This document shows positions 41,377-53,153 of a DNA stretch of 64,000 nucleotides, piece by piece. The position numbers and the translations under genes are program-made. The notes under the pieces were generated by a model, which searched no databases, had not been told where the DNA came from, and was given only the letters and a program-made list of their open reading frames with translations. Source of the stretch: Rheum nobile (Eukaryota > Streptophyta > Magnoliopsida > Caryophyllales > Polygonaceae). Position 1 is the stretch's first letter, and each line of letters begins with the position of its first letter. Location of the stretch: assembly GCA_027886185.1 (NCBI GenBank), contig WOAB01000563.1:1612001-1676000 (forward strand), in the 5' to 3' direction.

Positions 41377-42210
41377 GGTGTGGATCATCTGGTCCATCTT
41401 TATAGTCCATCTAATGGTCCAACATTTTCTATTGGTCCACCTGTAATATGATAGTAAAGTTAAATTGATAAATCAAAATTTAAAATGATAATAAGAATTG
41501 TGCAATTCTTTTCTTCCACCCACTGCTCATCCCTCTCGTTCCCCCCAGTCCATTGCTCATCTCTCTCCCCCCATCTCTCCAAGTCCGTCAATCTCCCATT
41601 TTTATTTATCAAGCTCCAAATCTTCATAGATACTATTTAAGATTTCCGATCTTCGTGCTCGATTCCGACCACTCATGACCTGTCGATTTCAATTTAAATA
41701 CTTGATAGATTTTTGCAATCTCAAACAAATAATTTTAGGGTTTCAATTTTTGAAACCGAATCTGGAAAATTTTATATGTAATTTCCCTTCAAACATCTTT
41801 TAATTGCTGCGTTATTCTAAAATCTCTCATGTGTCAAATGCTGTGGATGGCAATGCGATGCGACCATTAGCTCGATTATCAGTTATTGATGTCACAATTT
41901 TGAGATTCATGCTAGTTTATATTGGTATTCAAAGAAAATTCGTTAGAAAATTCAGTCCATAATTTTGGTCATTCGAGTGAAGTATGGTTGGAGCCTTGGA
42001 GGTCACAATGATGGAGGTTATGGAGACTTGAAGAGTTGAAGGTGCGTGTAAACTGATATTGGGTGACGGAGAACTTACTAGAGAATAATACTGTGCTAAA
42101 GAAATCTAAATAATTCTTTATTTTTTTATTTTCACTAAATTCCAGGTGGACTAATTATAACATATGGACTTTGAAGTGGACCAGATCTGTGGACCAGAGG
42201 ATCCTTACGG
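41377..42210. mobile_element. MULE-like (Pack-MULE type) insertion in the Harbinger
   Basis: 834 bp flanked by the 10-bp duplication CATGAAAAGC (41367-41376, 42211-42220). Ends share GGATC(A/C)TCTGGTCC in inverted orientation, about 15 of 19 bases. Length of the duplication fits Mutator-like elements (usually 9-10 bp). The interior has a C/T-rich stretch (41510-41590) and DNA that resembles a gene 5' region, but no reading frame I can assign. Confidence 0.7.
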
Positions 42211-42240
42211 CATGAAAAGCCCTTGATAAAGATGCCCTTA

Positions 42241-42532
42241 GGTCTTATAAAGGCGTTAAATGGGCTTGTGTCTTTTAGTGTACGGACCGTATGGTGCTCT
42301 TGTAAACCGTTGGAAGTCCGTTACCAGCCTGCATTCTAAATCAGAAACGGAGCTATTATAGCAAAATGTTGAAATGGTGAGTTTTCCAAGAAGAATTTGC
42401 AGCGCTTATATTCATAACGATGGGATAAGTTTGCCATTACCAGCCTGCTTTTTATATTAATTAATATATATGGATTATGAATTAGCAAGATGCCTTGCAT
42501 GACCAAGTAATAAGAGTACATTTTTTACTTAA
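42241..42532. other. intergenic stretch, nothing identified
   Basis: No frame, repeat or terminal structure that I can support. Confidence 0.4.
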
Positions 42533-42534
42533 TA

Positions 42535-42795
42535 CTCCCTCCGTCCCGGTTTATTTGTCCTGTTTTGACCGGACACACTTTATCGAGCCGAATTTTGTAT
42601 CGTTAATATTTCTAATTATATAATTTTAAAAATTATAATTTTTTTGATATTATCAAAGTACTCATTGAGACAAATCAAACAAGACCTCAAATGACTATGT
42701 TTTTTCTTATATATTGGAAAAAATCTTAAAGATTCTCTTCAACGATGAACAGTGTCCAAAAGTCAAATAGGACAAACATTGTGGGACGGAGGGAG
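42535..42795. mobile_element. Stowaway MITE (Tc1/mariner type)
   Basis: 261 bp with terminal inverted repeats CTCCCTCCGTCCC and GGGACGGAGGGAG, flanked by TA duplications (42533-42534, 42796-42797). This is the classic Stowaway end. No coding capacity. Confidence 0.9.
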
Positions 42796-42797
42796 TA

Positions 42798-43659
42798 GTA
42801 AATAAGTTATGTATGCTTTTATTTTTTTGGGTCTGAAGTTATGTATGCTTTTAAATTAACATTACCCTAAATTGAATTGATGTGATGTTGGTGTCGAATA
42901 CCCAAATTCTGTACAATATTAAGGGTCAATTTAGGATATCACTACCAGAACCGAAAAAAATGACTAATTTATTTAATGTTCATTTGGTTGGTAAGTAATT
43001 TTATATAAATTTAAATATCGTATGAAATGATATTAAATATATATATGTTTGATTAATTTTTTATTTTAAAAACTTAGATATTCTAATTCATGTAATTTTC
43101 ATCAAAACACCATAATTTTTTTAAGAATTAGTATTAGAATATAAGATGAGGGGTAATCCTATACATAGCAAACCACCGACATCCCTCAGGTACAAATTAG
43201 TATGTAAATACACCTTTGGAGAGTTTAGTGATAGAGTTAAAGAGACGTTGACAATTATATAAAAATTTAACGGTTAAAATTACTTTTTATTTTCTCTTTA
43301 TATCTATTTATAATTTTTTTTTCTAACTTATTTTTAACATGCATAATTAACCATTCTATTCTAGAATTTTAAAAATAAATTAATAGAGTTTTTCTAAAAT
43401 TCTACCAAAACATGACCGGCTTTTAGATGATTTGGTATCATAAGATTTCAGATGGATAAGATTTGCATTTGGATACAATCCAATCTACGCTGTCAAATTT
43501 TCCCAACACAACCCCTGTGTTAGGAGGCTTTCCCCTAAACCACCAATTTTTTTACATAAATGGGTATGCTTTTGATCTAAACAAAAGGTGGTTGTTTCAA
43601 CGAAAATATAATATGTAGTGTACTATTATGATATTTTCTATATAAAAAAGAAACCTACT
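42798..43659. other. AT-rich intergenic DNA, nothing identified
   Basis: No frame longer than chance, no clear repeat pair. Confidence 0.4.
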
Positions 43660-43667
43660 TTAATTTA

Positions 43668-44599
43668 CGGGGTATTAAACACACCCATAACTTTTTATTA
43701 TTCACACCCATGTATGCGGAATGCGCATACATCTGTTTATGCATTTAAAAATCATATGTGTATGTATGCGCACTGCGGATACACGCACGTTTAAAATTAA
43801 ACGTTAACGACAAGATTCGGTTTGAACGGCAAACTTTAGATACGACGACTTGAACGAGATATTTAGAATATTTTTATTTATTTTTTCTATATATATACTA
43901 GCTCATCTTCTCTCATTCATTATCATCAAAATTTCTCGAACCCTCTGATAATGATTGTTCCGAAACTTTTTATTCGAATGAGGTAAATTTTCTATACTTA
44001 AATTATTATGAAAACCCGTAAGATTAGTTACTTCTATATATTATATAATAGCTTTTTATATATTTGATGATTGTTTTGTACTCCTTTATATTTTTTTGTT
44101 TAAAATTGATAGACATCTCTTAAAAACAAAATTAAATTACATGGACAGATGGACAGACGTAAGTGTAAAGAGATGGTTATAGAAGAATAATGAGAAAGAA
44201 GATATATGCAACATTTAAGATATATGAAAGTTCTAATAGGGACATTCAATTGCTTATATGATATATAGAAGTAACTAATTTAACATAAAATTATATAATA
44301 ATAATAGGTATAGTAAACTTAACTCGTTCGAATTAAAAAAATCTAAAACATTCATAATAGGATCGTTAACGTTAATTAACAGCAGGAATATCGTGTGTAT
44401 GCGCACTGCGGATACATATGCATATGTATGCGCATTGCGGATACACACGCATATTGCGCATACATACGCGTGTATATTTCTAATTAATATACATATGTAT
44501 ACGCGTTCCGCATTCATAGATCAATGTATATGTATCCGCGTTCCGCATACATATAATGGGTGTAAATAATAAAAAGTTATGGGTGTATTTACAACACCC
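43668..44599. mobile_element. nonautonomous hAT-like element beside the subtilase gene
   Basis: The 8-bp duplication TTAATTTA flanks it at 43660-43667 and 44600-44607. The ends read inward GG(G/T)T...ACACCCATAACTTTTTATTATT(C/T)ACACCCAT on each side, about 40 bp of inverted repeat. Just inside lie many TGCGCA(C/T)TGCGGATACA-type motifs. No transposase. The 8-bp duplication suggests hAT. Confidence 0.7.
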
Positions 44600-44691
44600 T
44601 TAATTTAAGAGTTTTTTGTGAGACCAACAATCTTCCATGCTAATCTATTAATCTAAAATTAAACTATATAACTCCCTCCTAATTGGTATAA

Positions 44692-47600
44692 CTAAGCTGA
44701 AGAGACAGCAATAGGACTTCTAACGGTATAAAGCCCATCAAACCAAGAAAGCCATCCAAATGCATACTTCTTCATATCCTCTTCGCTAACTCCTGCCAAG
44801 TCTTGTTTGACTTGAAACGTGACGTTGAAGCTCTTCTTCTCCCCAACATGGCTGAAGCTCAAGATACTCGGCGACACGGTCACCTTGTACCCCGTCGGAG
44901 GCTTCACCGAGGCGAAGTAAACGCTCTTGCTGGACCCCACATTCGTCACTGTCCTCTTAACCGTCACCGTCCCGTTTAGGGTTGGGATCGCGATGGACGG
45001 ATAGTTGAGGTCGTTTACCTTCGGCAAGCTATCGTTCTTTGGGCATTTGTACGACGGGTCGAGCACCACAAAGCCTCCGCTGCAGAGGTAGAGAAGGTAG
45101 TCTTCGTACGAGGCGTCGTACACGAGCCCTGGATCCACGGCTTTTGTTGGGCGCAAGTGACCCGCTCCGAACTGAAATGGGTCCGCCGGATTGCCCTCTG
45201 CGTCGGTTATTATATCGCCGACATTGTTCCTCAAACCGGCTGCATGCGGATAATACATTGTGGAATCGTAGGTATTTTTTGATAGTGAATTAATTTTCAA
45301 AACTGTCAACTAAAAACTCGTACCTGTAGTCATGATTGCAGACCTAATGGCGGCAGGGGTCCAATGTGGGTGGATCGCTTTGACGAGTGCTGCAGCCCCT
45401 GCCCCATGAGGGCAAGCCATCGAAGTTCCGGAATCGAAATTCCACGCAACCATCCGGTCGTCGGAGGATAGCTTTGTGACGGGATCGTCCTCCGACCAGG
45501 CGGCTAATATGCTAACTCCAGGGGCAGTTATATCAGGCTGTCACAAAAAATAAACACACACATAAAGCAATACGTTGGAGTGCTCAGATATACGTATTCA
45601 TATTCCGAACAAGTCGAGAGGATGTTTCCCGAGTTTTGTAATATAAATGAATTACGTACCTTGAGAGTGTAGAGGTCGACTACATTAGGACCTCTACTAG
45701 TGAAGGAAGCCATGGCGGGAGCGGGTTTGATGTGGACCTGGGTAGTTGGAGGGATGAGGGTAGCCGTGGGGTTGGTTGTGGAGTTGATGTAGTCGAGGAT
45801 GGCAAAGGATTCGTTCCATCCGACGGCGGTTGCAGGGAGTACGTGCGCGTCAATGACAACACTCTCCCCGAAGTCGCGTGGGTTTCCTAAGATGTAGCCA
45901 GCGGCTCCCGCCCTTCTAGCCTCGTCGCCTTTGCCAATCCTTGTGCCGGCTCCTCGTAAGCAGAAGACGATCTTGCCTTTGGTCTTCTCGGGCGAGAGGG
46001 TGTTGGGCATGCATTGCCCGGAGATGTTTAGAGGGACGCCAGGGAGCTCGGCTTGCGCTCCGTAAACTAGAGGATACAGGGTGTTCTCATCTAGTCTCCC
46101 TGGAGTCACAGTTGCTCCCTGCCAAATGATACGTTGGAGACATGATTAATAGATGCATGAAGTTAATGCATGCAAAGAGACTGATTACAAGACAATATTG
46201 TTTGGAAAAATAGTAGAAAAGGAAAAAAATAAAAATAATGTAACTATGCTCTTGCTACGTACCAAAATTAAATCAAAAGTTGTACCAAAAAGAGGCTTAT
46301 AAAATAACTTAGCTAAATAAATAAGTCATTAGTCGGATCAATAATGTACTCTTAATATTATATGACTTCCACTAATTACTAGCTAAAAATGTGGAACTTG
46401 ACTACTAATTTTTTTCAAAATATATAGATCGTCAAACATACTAGCAAATCATAATTACATATTAAAAAATCATTCAATACATATCCTCAAATGCATCCTT
46501 ATTTGTTTAATTACATCAATCCTACTTGATTGGTATGGATATATTGCTTATTTGGATATACAGTAGGTACGTACAAGATCATCGTATAGTAGATGACCAA
46601 AAAATATCATCATATAGTAATAGCTCACCAAAATGAAAAATTCACCATAAGTTCAATTATCTAACATTCATTATCAGTTTAGCTAGATAGATCGAAGAAA
46701 TTAGGTAAAATCTCCTAGTTTCTAGTTTAATTAGTATGCAGTCATTGTATAATGTTATTTAAGCACTACTCACTAATCACTTGATGAACAATAATATGAT
46801 AAACTACAAGTTAATTGGTGGTTGCATAATTACCGCAAGTTTCTTGCCGTTTCCAAGGAGCACGGGCGCAGGGAAATCCCGATCAAGTGTACTCGCACCG
46901 ACGGTCATGATCCACGGCGCCGTGTTCGACAAAGTCCCTGCAGCCGGGCCGCTATTCCCTGCGGCGCAGACCACCGTAATGTTGTTCTTGATCGCGTGTA
47001 AAGCCCCGATCGCGATCCCGTCGTTGTTGTAATTCAAGGGCTCAGGTGAGCCAATGGAGATGCTTACGATGTGGACCCCGTCAGCGATTGCGTCATCCAA
47101 TGCAGCCAGCATGTCAGTCTCGAAGCACGTGTTCCCCATCGTCTTCTCCTGTCCTGGGAGCGCCCAGCACGCCTTGTAGATGGCCAGACGAGCCAGCGGG
47201 GCCCCGCCCGAGGCTATCCCGCGGGCGAACGTCCCCATGAAGGACACGTCAGCGACTTGCCGGCCAGCGGCGATGGACGCGGTGTGGCTGCCGTGGCCGT
47301 CGGCGTCACGTGGGGAACGGTAGTCGAGGGTTTTGTTGAGAGGGTGGCCGTAGAATGTTTCGTATTCCTTGACGTAGTAGCGAGCTCCTATTACCTTCCT
47401 ATATATAGTGCAAACACAAATTGAATTGTTATTTAAACGGATCAATATCTTCACACTAAAATCCCAATATACAACAACCAAGAAAAAGAAACTCAAGAAA
47501 TGTCCTATATTGTGCTTTAAAAGTGGTGTGGGTGCAAAATGTAATTCAGAACAAACGAAAAGACACTTCATAACTATTAACTTAGAATCTTCATTTGACA

Positions 47601-49112
47601 CGATTTCATTATTATTTACAAGAAATAAGCATATACCTGTTACTAGAATTATATGTTTTTGTAAGTTTCTGACATTATGCTATAAGTATACGTATTAGTT
47701 AAGACCTTATTTGACGCAAACTTCTTATCTATTTCAAGGTATTTGAGTATAATACACCAAAGAAAGACTGATTTATATGCACATATAAGACGTACAAAAG
47801 CTTTTGACCAAAAAATAGACGTACAAAAGCTAGCAACAAACATATAGTTATAATGCAGCAAGTAAACAAGGATATCATTATGAAATTGTCTTAACTTGTT
47901 GCAATGTGAGGAGTTAAATGCATCTCCAGTTTGACAAACACCCTTCCAATGCTTGGGGATGGGTCCCATCCCTTCATCGTTAAAGCTCTTCGACTCCGGC
48001 CAAAACCCTAATCCCCCACAATAATACAAATTAATTAAGTATTACATACTGATACAGAGTACGAATTATTCAGTATCAAGATTTTGGTATATATGATCTT
48101 ATGGTGAGATGAATATACAAATTCGTACCGCTGTCTAAGAGACCAACAATGACATTGTTACCATAGTTGGCCTTCGATAGAGTATCTTGGCCTTTCTTGA
48201 TACGCCAATGTGGGCCCCCTAGCTGATCCATCCCCATAAACTCCCATGATCTTGTGGTTTGCATCACGTGCTTCTTTGGGTGGCTTCGGATCACTGATAC
48301 AACTTCCTCCAAATCTGTATACAGGGACAAATTCGTTTATCCAACTTTGCTATTAATTCATTGAGCATCTACATAATTAGGAATGGAATTTTTAAGATAT
48401 AAATTAACCAAATCTATATTTTATTCACAACGTACTCTAACAAACTTTACAAAAGAGTAACTTTAGCATTTTTTTTCTACTTTCCGATAAACCATATATG
48501 CAATTATGTAAAAATTAGGGTGGGTTTGATTATAAACCTGTTTTCATAGAAATGATATTTTGTATAATAGTTCGGTCATGCCAAATAAACCCCAAGTTAT
48601 AATCGGTTCTTATTCGTAAGATCGATACACATATCATCTACTTGTTGCATGATCTATAGAAAGATGAAATCAAACATTGAAGTGGTTAGTTTATATGTTT
48701 GAATCTAAATTGATGGAATTGGATACAAGACTAGTACGAACCCGAAAGCTTGGCGGCTTCGTCAGGAGTAAGACGAGCAGCGAAGCCATTGATGCTGTGT
48801 TTGTAGCTGTATAGGAGAGAAGCTCTTGCTTCTTCTGCTGATCCCTTTACAGATTCCAAATAGGAATGGTGAAATTCTTCGATTTCATGTGACAACTTTT
48901 CTCCTTTGTGTTCTCCAAAGTATACTATATAAACCTAATAACATCCAAACCAAAAATAAAAACTCAATTATTTAGCAGTGATATTTGTAGATTAGTACTG
49001 AAATAAATAGAGACAAATTCAATGAAACCTGTGATTCTGAAGATGAAGCCACAAGAGGGAGGAGGATAAGGAGAGAACAGAGTAGGGCAAACAAAATTGC
49101 ATTGTTTGCCAT
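44692..49112 (-). CDS. SBT5.6-like: subtilisin-like serine protease (subtilase), 8 exons
   Basis: Exons, in gene order: 49112-49029, 48934-48742, 48314-48129, 48007-47896, 47398-46834, 46118-45660, 45537-45324, 45239-44692. All introns are GT-AG and phases join into one frame of 786 residues plus stop. Residues 1-25 form a signal peptide (LFALLCSLLILLPLVASS). An I9 inhibitor prodomain follows (VYIVYFGEH...SLLYSYKHSINGFAARLT). The catalytic residues are in place: Asp153 (GLLDSG), His227 (DGHGSHT), Asn340 (AAGNSGP) and Ser572 (SGTSMACPH). A PA domain lies in exon 6, and a fibronectin-III-like domain (RTVTNVG...) at the C-terminus. Length and motifs fit secreted plant subtilases of the SBT5 group; SBT5.6/SBT5.5 is the closest I recognise. 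The substrate cannot be read from sequence. No break seen. Confidence 0.92.
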
Positions 49113-49173
49113 TGCTGCTTCGGAGGAAATGGAAATTCTGCAGTTTAGCAGAATCCTGCAAACTTTTTGCGTT

Positions 49174-49184
49174 TTATATATATA
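49174..49184 (-). promoter_or_regulatory. TATA box of the subtilase gene
   Basis: Minus-strand CTATATATATAAAAC lies about 62-75 nt upstream of the start codon, a fitting place for a TATA box with a short 5' leader. It is the only strong TATA candidate close to exon 1. Confidence 0.6.
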
Positions 49185-49189
49185 GAGAA

Positions 49190-49596
49190 AATGCTAATAG
49201 CTTTAATTTTTTAAGAAGATAAGATTTTTTTAACAAATGAATCTTCTGAGCGTAATTTCTGATCTTCCCGTGGTATGGAGAATATACATTTTATGTATGA
49301 GTTACCGAGAAAATCTATCTAATCTAATTTTAATATTTAAACCATATATATTTGAGTTAGTTATATACGGGTGAATAACTGGATATCAAGGTGATACCAA
49401 TTTTCAATTGAGGGTGAATTTAGTAATTATTGAATCTAATTTACTAATTATACATAATATTTTTTGGGAATCTTCTGTTACAGTAGCTTAGCCTTGCACA
49501 AGACTTGAATAAAATCTATGTTGTTCTTTTTAATTATATAAAATGTATTGGTTTTACATTTAAACTTTTTTTATCTATCTATCTATTATCTATCTA
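49190..49596. other. subtilase upstream region
   Basis: AT-rich DNA between the TATA box and the Helitron end; it holds an ATCT microsatellite at 49573-49596. No further regulatory site can be named with confidence. Confidence 0.4.
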
Positions 49597-52137
49597 CTAG
49601 TATAGTATCCGTGCCTTGTACGTGATCTATTTTTTTTTATTCTTACATTTAAAAAAAATATATAAAAATTATATATTTAATTGATATAGAAATATGTAGG
49701 TAGTGACTATTATAAAAGTAGATGAATGCTAATATAAAAAAAAGACTAATTGAATACAAAATATTGAAGAGATTAACAAAATACATTATCGAAAGAGAGG
49801 CGAAACTCTCCATAACTTTATTAATAGTAAAATTGGCTAAGTAGTTTTGAAACGTGGATAGTCATATCCCTAACATCTTTACTACTAAAACGCATAATCA
49901 AAATATTTATCTAAAACATGAAAATGAAACCCTAAACATAAAATCTCGTAAGATGTTCAAAATTGCTACAAATTATGAAAAACTTTGTTGTATATTACAT
50001 TGGTAGTAGTATTAGATCTTTTTTTGTTTTTGTCCCATATCAAAATCTTCCAACGTTTCTTGCTAGTAACTCTTGATGATGCAACATAAAACTGACCATG
50101 AATGATGTAATATAAAACTGATCATGAGTGAAAACAGGGCGTGAAAGATACAAATCGACCTTTGTAAGAGATTGGCCCTGGCTATTTTTTATCGTCATAG
50201 CAAAACAGACACTCAATAGAAATTGTTTTCGTTGAAACTTGAACGGGTATAAAGTGTCTAACGGTGACATGAGCATTCGAGGATTCAAAATTATATCTCT
50301 AATATTGTAGTTAAAATAATTTCTTCTTTGTATGACATGACTGTCGAGTTGCGTAGTTATCAATCTTGTCCCATTGCATAACCTTGAAGACTGATCAATG
50401 TTTCAAATCAGCATAATAGGGACCTTAACCTTAGTTTTCAATACACGACTTGGGACACCAAAACATCTAATATTTTTCAAGTAGTCAGAAGTATAAACAC
50501 TTGCATCATTGTCTGCAATAAAACCTGTCTTGTAAAGACTATCTGAACTGAGATAGACTTTCTCATTACCTGGTAACAAAGACAATATATAGTTATTAAC
50601 TCTATATACCTCTTCATGTGTTGGTACAAGAATTGTTCGTACTTCAAAGTATTTTGGAGACAATTGATTGTCTAGAAGAGAGGGATAAACAAACTTAATA
50701 ATTGCTGGATCAGATCTAAGTCATAATCTTTCACCAATAGTTAATCAGGAATTTGTATTCGTGCTTCTCCATCTTGTCATCACCTACAATACCATCTCTG
50801 ATGCTTAATACCCTTTTAGAAAATTCCTTTGCTTCTTAGATATCATAATCAGATGTACCTTGTTGAATCCTCATGTTTCTTGTCAAGTTTAGAATTTTGC
50901 AATATTCCCACAAATAAGAGGAATTAATGGTGGCAAAAATAATATATATCTTGCTTGATTCCTTTTCTGATAACGGGTAGGATTTGCTTAAAGTCTCCAC
51001 CAAATAATACGACTTTCCCTCCAAAAGGTTGTACTGAACTAAGGAGATTTATAGCCCATAGAATATCTTTTAAAGTCATGTCTAATGCTTCAAAATAGAA
51101 TCTATTCGTCATCGGAGCTCATCCCAGATAATAAGTTTGGCAGCACAAATCAATTCAGATAGTTTTGTACCTGAACTTAAGTTGTAAAGTTAACAAAACC
51201 CTAACTTGTGAAGATGATCAAACTATATTAATTACGACCAATAAGTACTTTAAAAAATAATATTAATAATGATAAATTATATTTAACAAATTCATTGTGA
51301 AGATTAGGCCCATATGAAATTTGGTTTACAATTATGCTAAAGTGGGTTATTTATTTTATAGAGTTGTCGTTTGAAGATAAAAACACATTATGAAAGAGCA
51401 TATATATATATCATAATATAATATAATACATATAAAAACAATGCAATTGATAAATACAACATACTATATGCTCTTTAGTTCGTATAAATTGGATTTAAAT
51501 GACTTTCAATAGACTCTACGAAATACATTAGTTGTGGAAATTGGTAAGTAAACTACTACAACATAAACACTAGATTTATCTTAATTAACTTCGAGAGAAT
51601 CTCTTCAATAATATTTTATATACTCTTGATAGAAATCTACGGTTTCAAGCAATTTGTGGACTTGATCGTAAAAATATTGTATAGCTTCAATCTGTAGAAA
51701 AATTATAGAGAAGATTTGTAAAAACAATAAGTGTTTTAAGATGATATAGCAAGATTAGTTTATATTTATTTACTTACACCATCAAATAAGATATATGAAA
51801 AATAGACTTTTCTATCTATTCAAGATTAGTTAGGAAAATAAAGGGATAAAAACTCCCTACGCATATGAATTGAGATTCTATAATAAAAATTTATCTTATT
51901 GATTGTGATTACTTACTATAATCAAAACTTTTCTTATTCTATACATGAAAAATAATTTTTTATTTTTGTCTTATCTTTTCGGAACTTTTTGCAACTCTTG
52001 TAGTTGATAATCCTTTTTTTATTTTTTTCCTAATAGTTGGATGATGTAGTGGATGATGGTTAGATGAACAATGACATGTATGCAAATCAAACGTGGTGAC
52101 GACACATAAGGTTTTGGTTTAGTAAATATATAGTAGA
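49597..52137 (-). mobile_element. Helitron with partial RepHel gene
   Basis: On the minus strand the right end starts TCTACTATATATTTACTAAACC (52137) and the left end finishes with a short hairpin (CACGTACAAGGCACGG, imperfect) and ATACTATACTAG at 49597-49600, before T. TC start, 3' hairpin and CTAG end fit Helitrons. A fragment of the Pif1-like helicase lies inside. That the two ends belong to one element is inferred. Confidence 0.6.
50040..51140 (-). pseudogene. Helitron helicase (Pif1-like) C-terminal part
   Basis: From right to left, across several frames: AAKLIIWDE (Walker B) near 51125; FEALDMTLKDIL, FGGKVVLFGGDFKQILPVI; NSSYLWEYCKILNLTRNMR; TILVPTHEEVYRVNNYILSLLPG; and FPF-type KFQRKQFLLSVCFAMTIKNSQGQSL. 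These are helicase motifs II-VI of the Helitron RepHel protein. The Rep nuclease half and motif I are absent. Multiple frameshifts, one just after WDE, make it nonfunctional. Confidence 0.88.
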
Positions 52138-53063
52138 TTATACTTTGCGCTTTGAACGACTTTAAAAAAAGATTATGCATACCAATAATATGTTTCATAA
52201 AATATATTGACATGGTTATAAACCATTATACTTATAGCATGTTTTCACCTTTGTTTTGTATAAAGTTTACTTTTAGCGACTCTAACTTCCGGATCCTAGT
52301 TTTATCTTTCTGGAATGTTAGAATACATTTAATAGAAACAATTTTTTATGGTAACTAAGTTGAAATATTATCCATTGCATATTTCCAAATATAGTTGATA
52401 ATCCCTCATTAAACTACTTATTGGTGGTGCCTAGAATTTTTTGCCTTTATTATTTAGTATTTTTAATTATGGAAATATAATAATATATATAAACTATATT
52501 CTTTTGATTAAGATGTTTAGTTTTGGAAATAGAATAATCTTATATTAAATTTAAAAAAAAAGGGTTTTTGAATATCGTTATTATGATTGACATGTTTAGT
52601 TTAGGAAATAGGAGAATATAATATATATATTTATTATATTAAATTGAAAAATTGAGAAAATGTCATGTGACAGAAAGAATAAGAGGATGTCATGTGGTAT
52701 AACGATGAGATGGGCTTAATAGGGGGAATGCCATGTGACATAGAAGAGTTTTGGTTTAGTAGATAAATATTAGACTTTTAGTTTGTAATTAAATATATCA
52801 AAAAAAAGTGAAAAAATGAGAGAATGACACATAAAAAATGAAGATGATTTGATTAGGGAGAGTCATGTACTCATGTGATTTAGTTAGGTTTTACTTTAGT
52901 GTATACATAGTATATTGTTGTGGAAGTTTTGTATTGGTAATGTGTGATTCTTTTGTGTGTAAATTAGGAAGTGATTAGTTTATTTATGTGTGATTTGTAT
53001 CTAAATTAGGAAATTATATGTAAATTAGGAAGTGATTATTTTGATTGATTTGTATCTAAATTA
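52138..53063 (-). mobile_element. Helitron-derived DNA left of the LINE
   Basis: A second Helitron-like 5' end (minus-strand TCTAATATTTATCTACTAAACC) ends at 52774, and another degenerate one lies near 52920. Repeated GTCATGTG(A/G)CA motifs (52660-52740) recur in the other Helitrons here (58450, 62120). No coding region. Confidence 0.45.
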
Positions 53064-53153
53064 GAAATTAGTTAAGGTGGGATTCCCGCTCTCTTCTGCT
53101 AGGCGATTTCTTGTGCCCCAAGTCTTTACCGACCAAGGTTGATCTCGTCGCCG

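Larger units (their letters stand above)
37331..42237 (+). mobile_element. PIF/Harbinger DNA transposon
   Basis: Terminal inverted repeats GAGCATCTTTATCAAGGGG (37331) and, inverted from 42237, GGGCATCTTTATCAAGGGC are flanked by the 3-bp duplication TTA (37328-37330, 42238-42240). It holds the two genes expected of this superfamily: a Myb/NAM-associated-like ORF1 and a DDE transposase. A small MITE (37477-37557) and a MULE-like insert (41377-42210) came later; without them the element would be about 4.0 kb. Confidence 0.9.

Noticed and set aside
44275..44517. 80-codon minus-strand frame (Tyr/Val/Cys/Ile-rich)
   Set aside because: It is the translation of the alternating TGCGCA/GCGGATACA repeats of the hAT-like element.
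45039..47424. plus-strand frames across the subtilase exons
   Set aside because: Antisense shadows of GC-rich exons; the minus strand has the catalytic motifs and splice sites.
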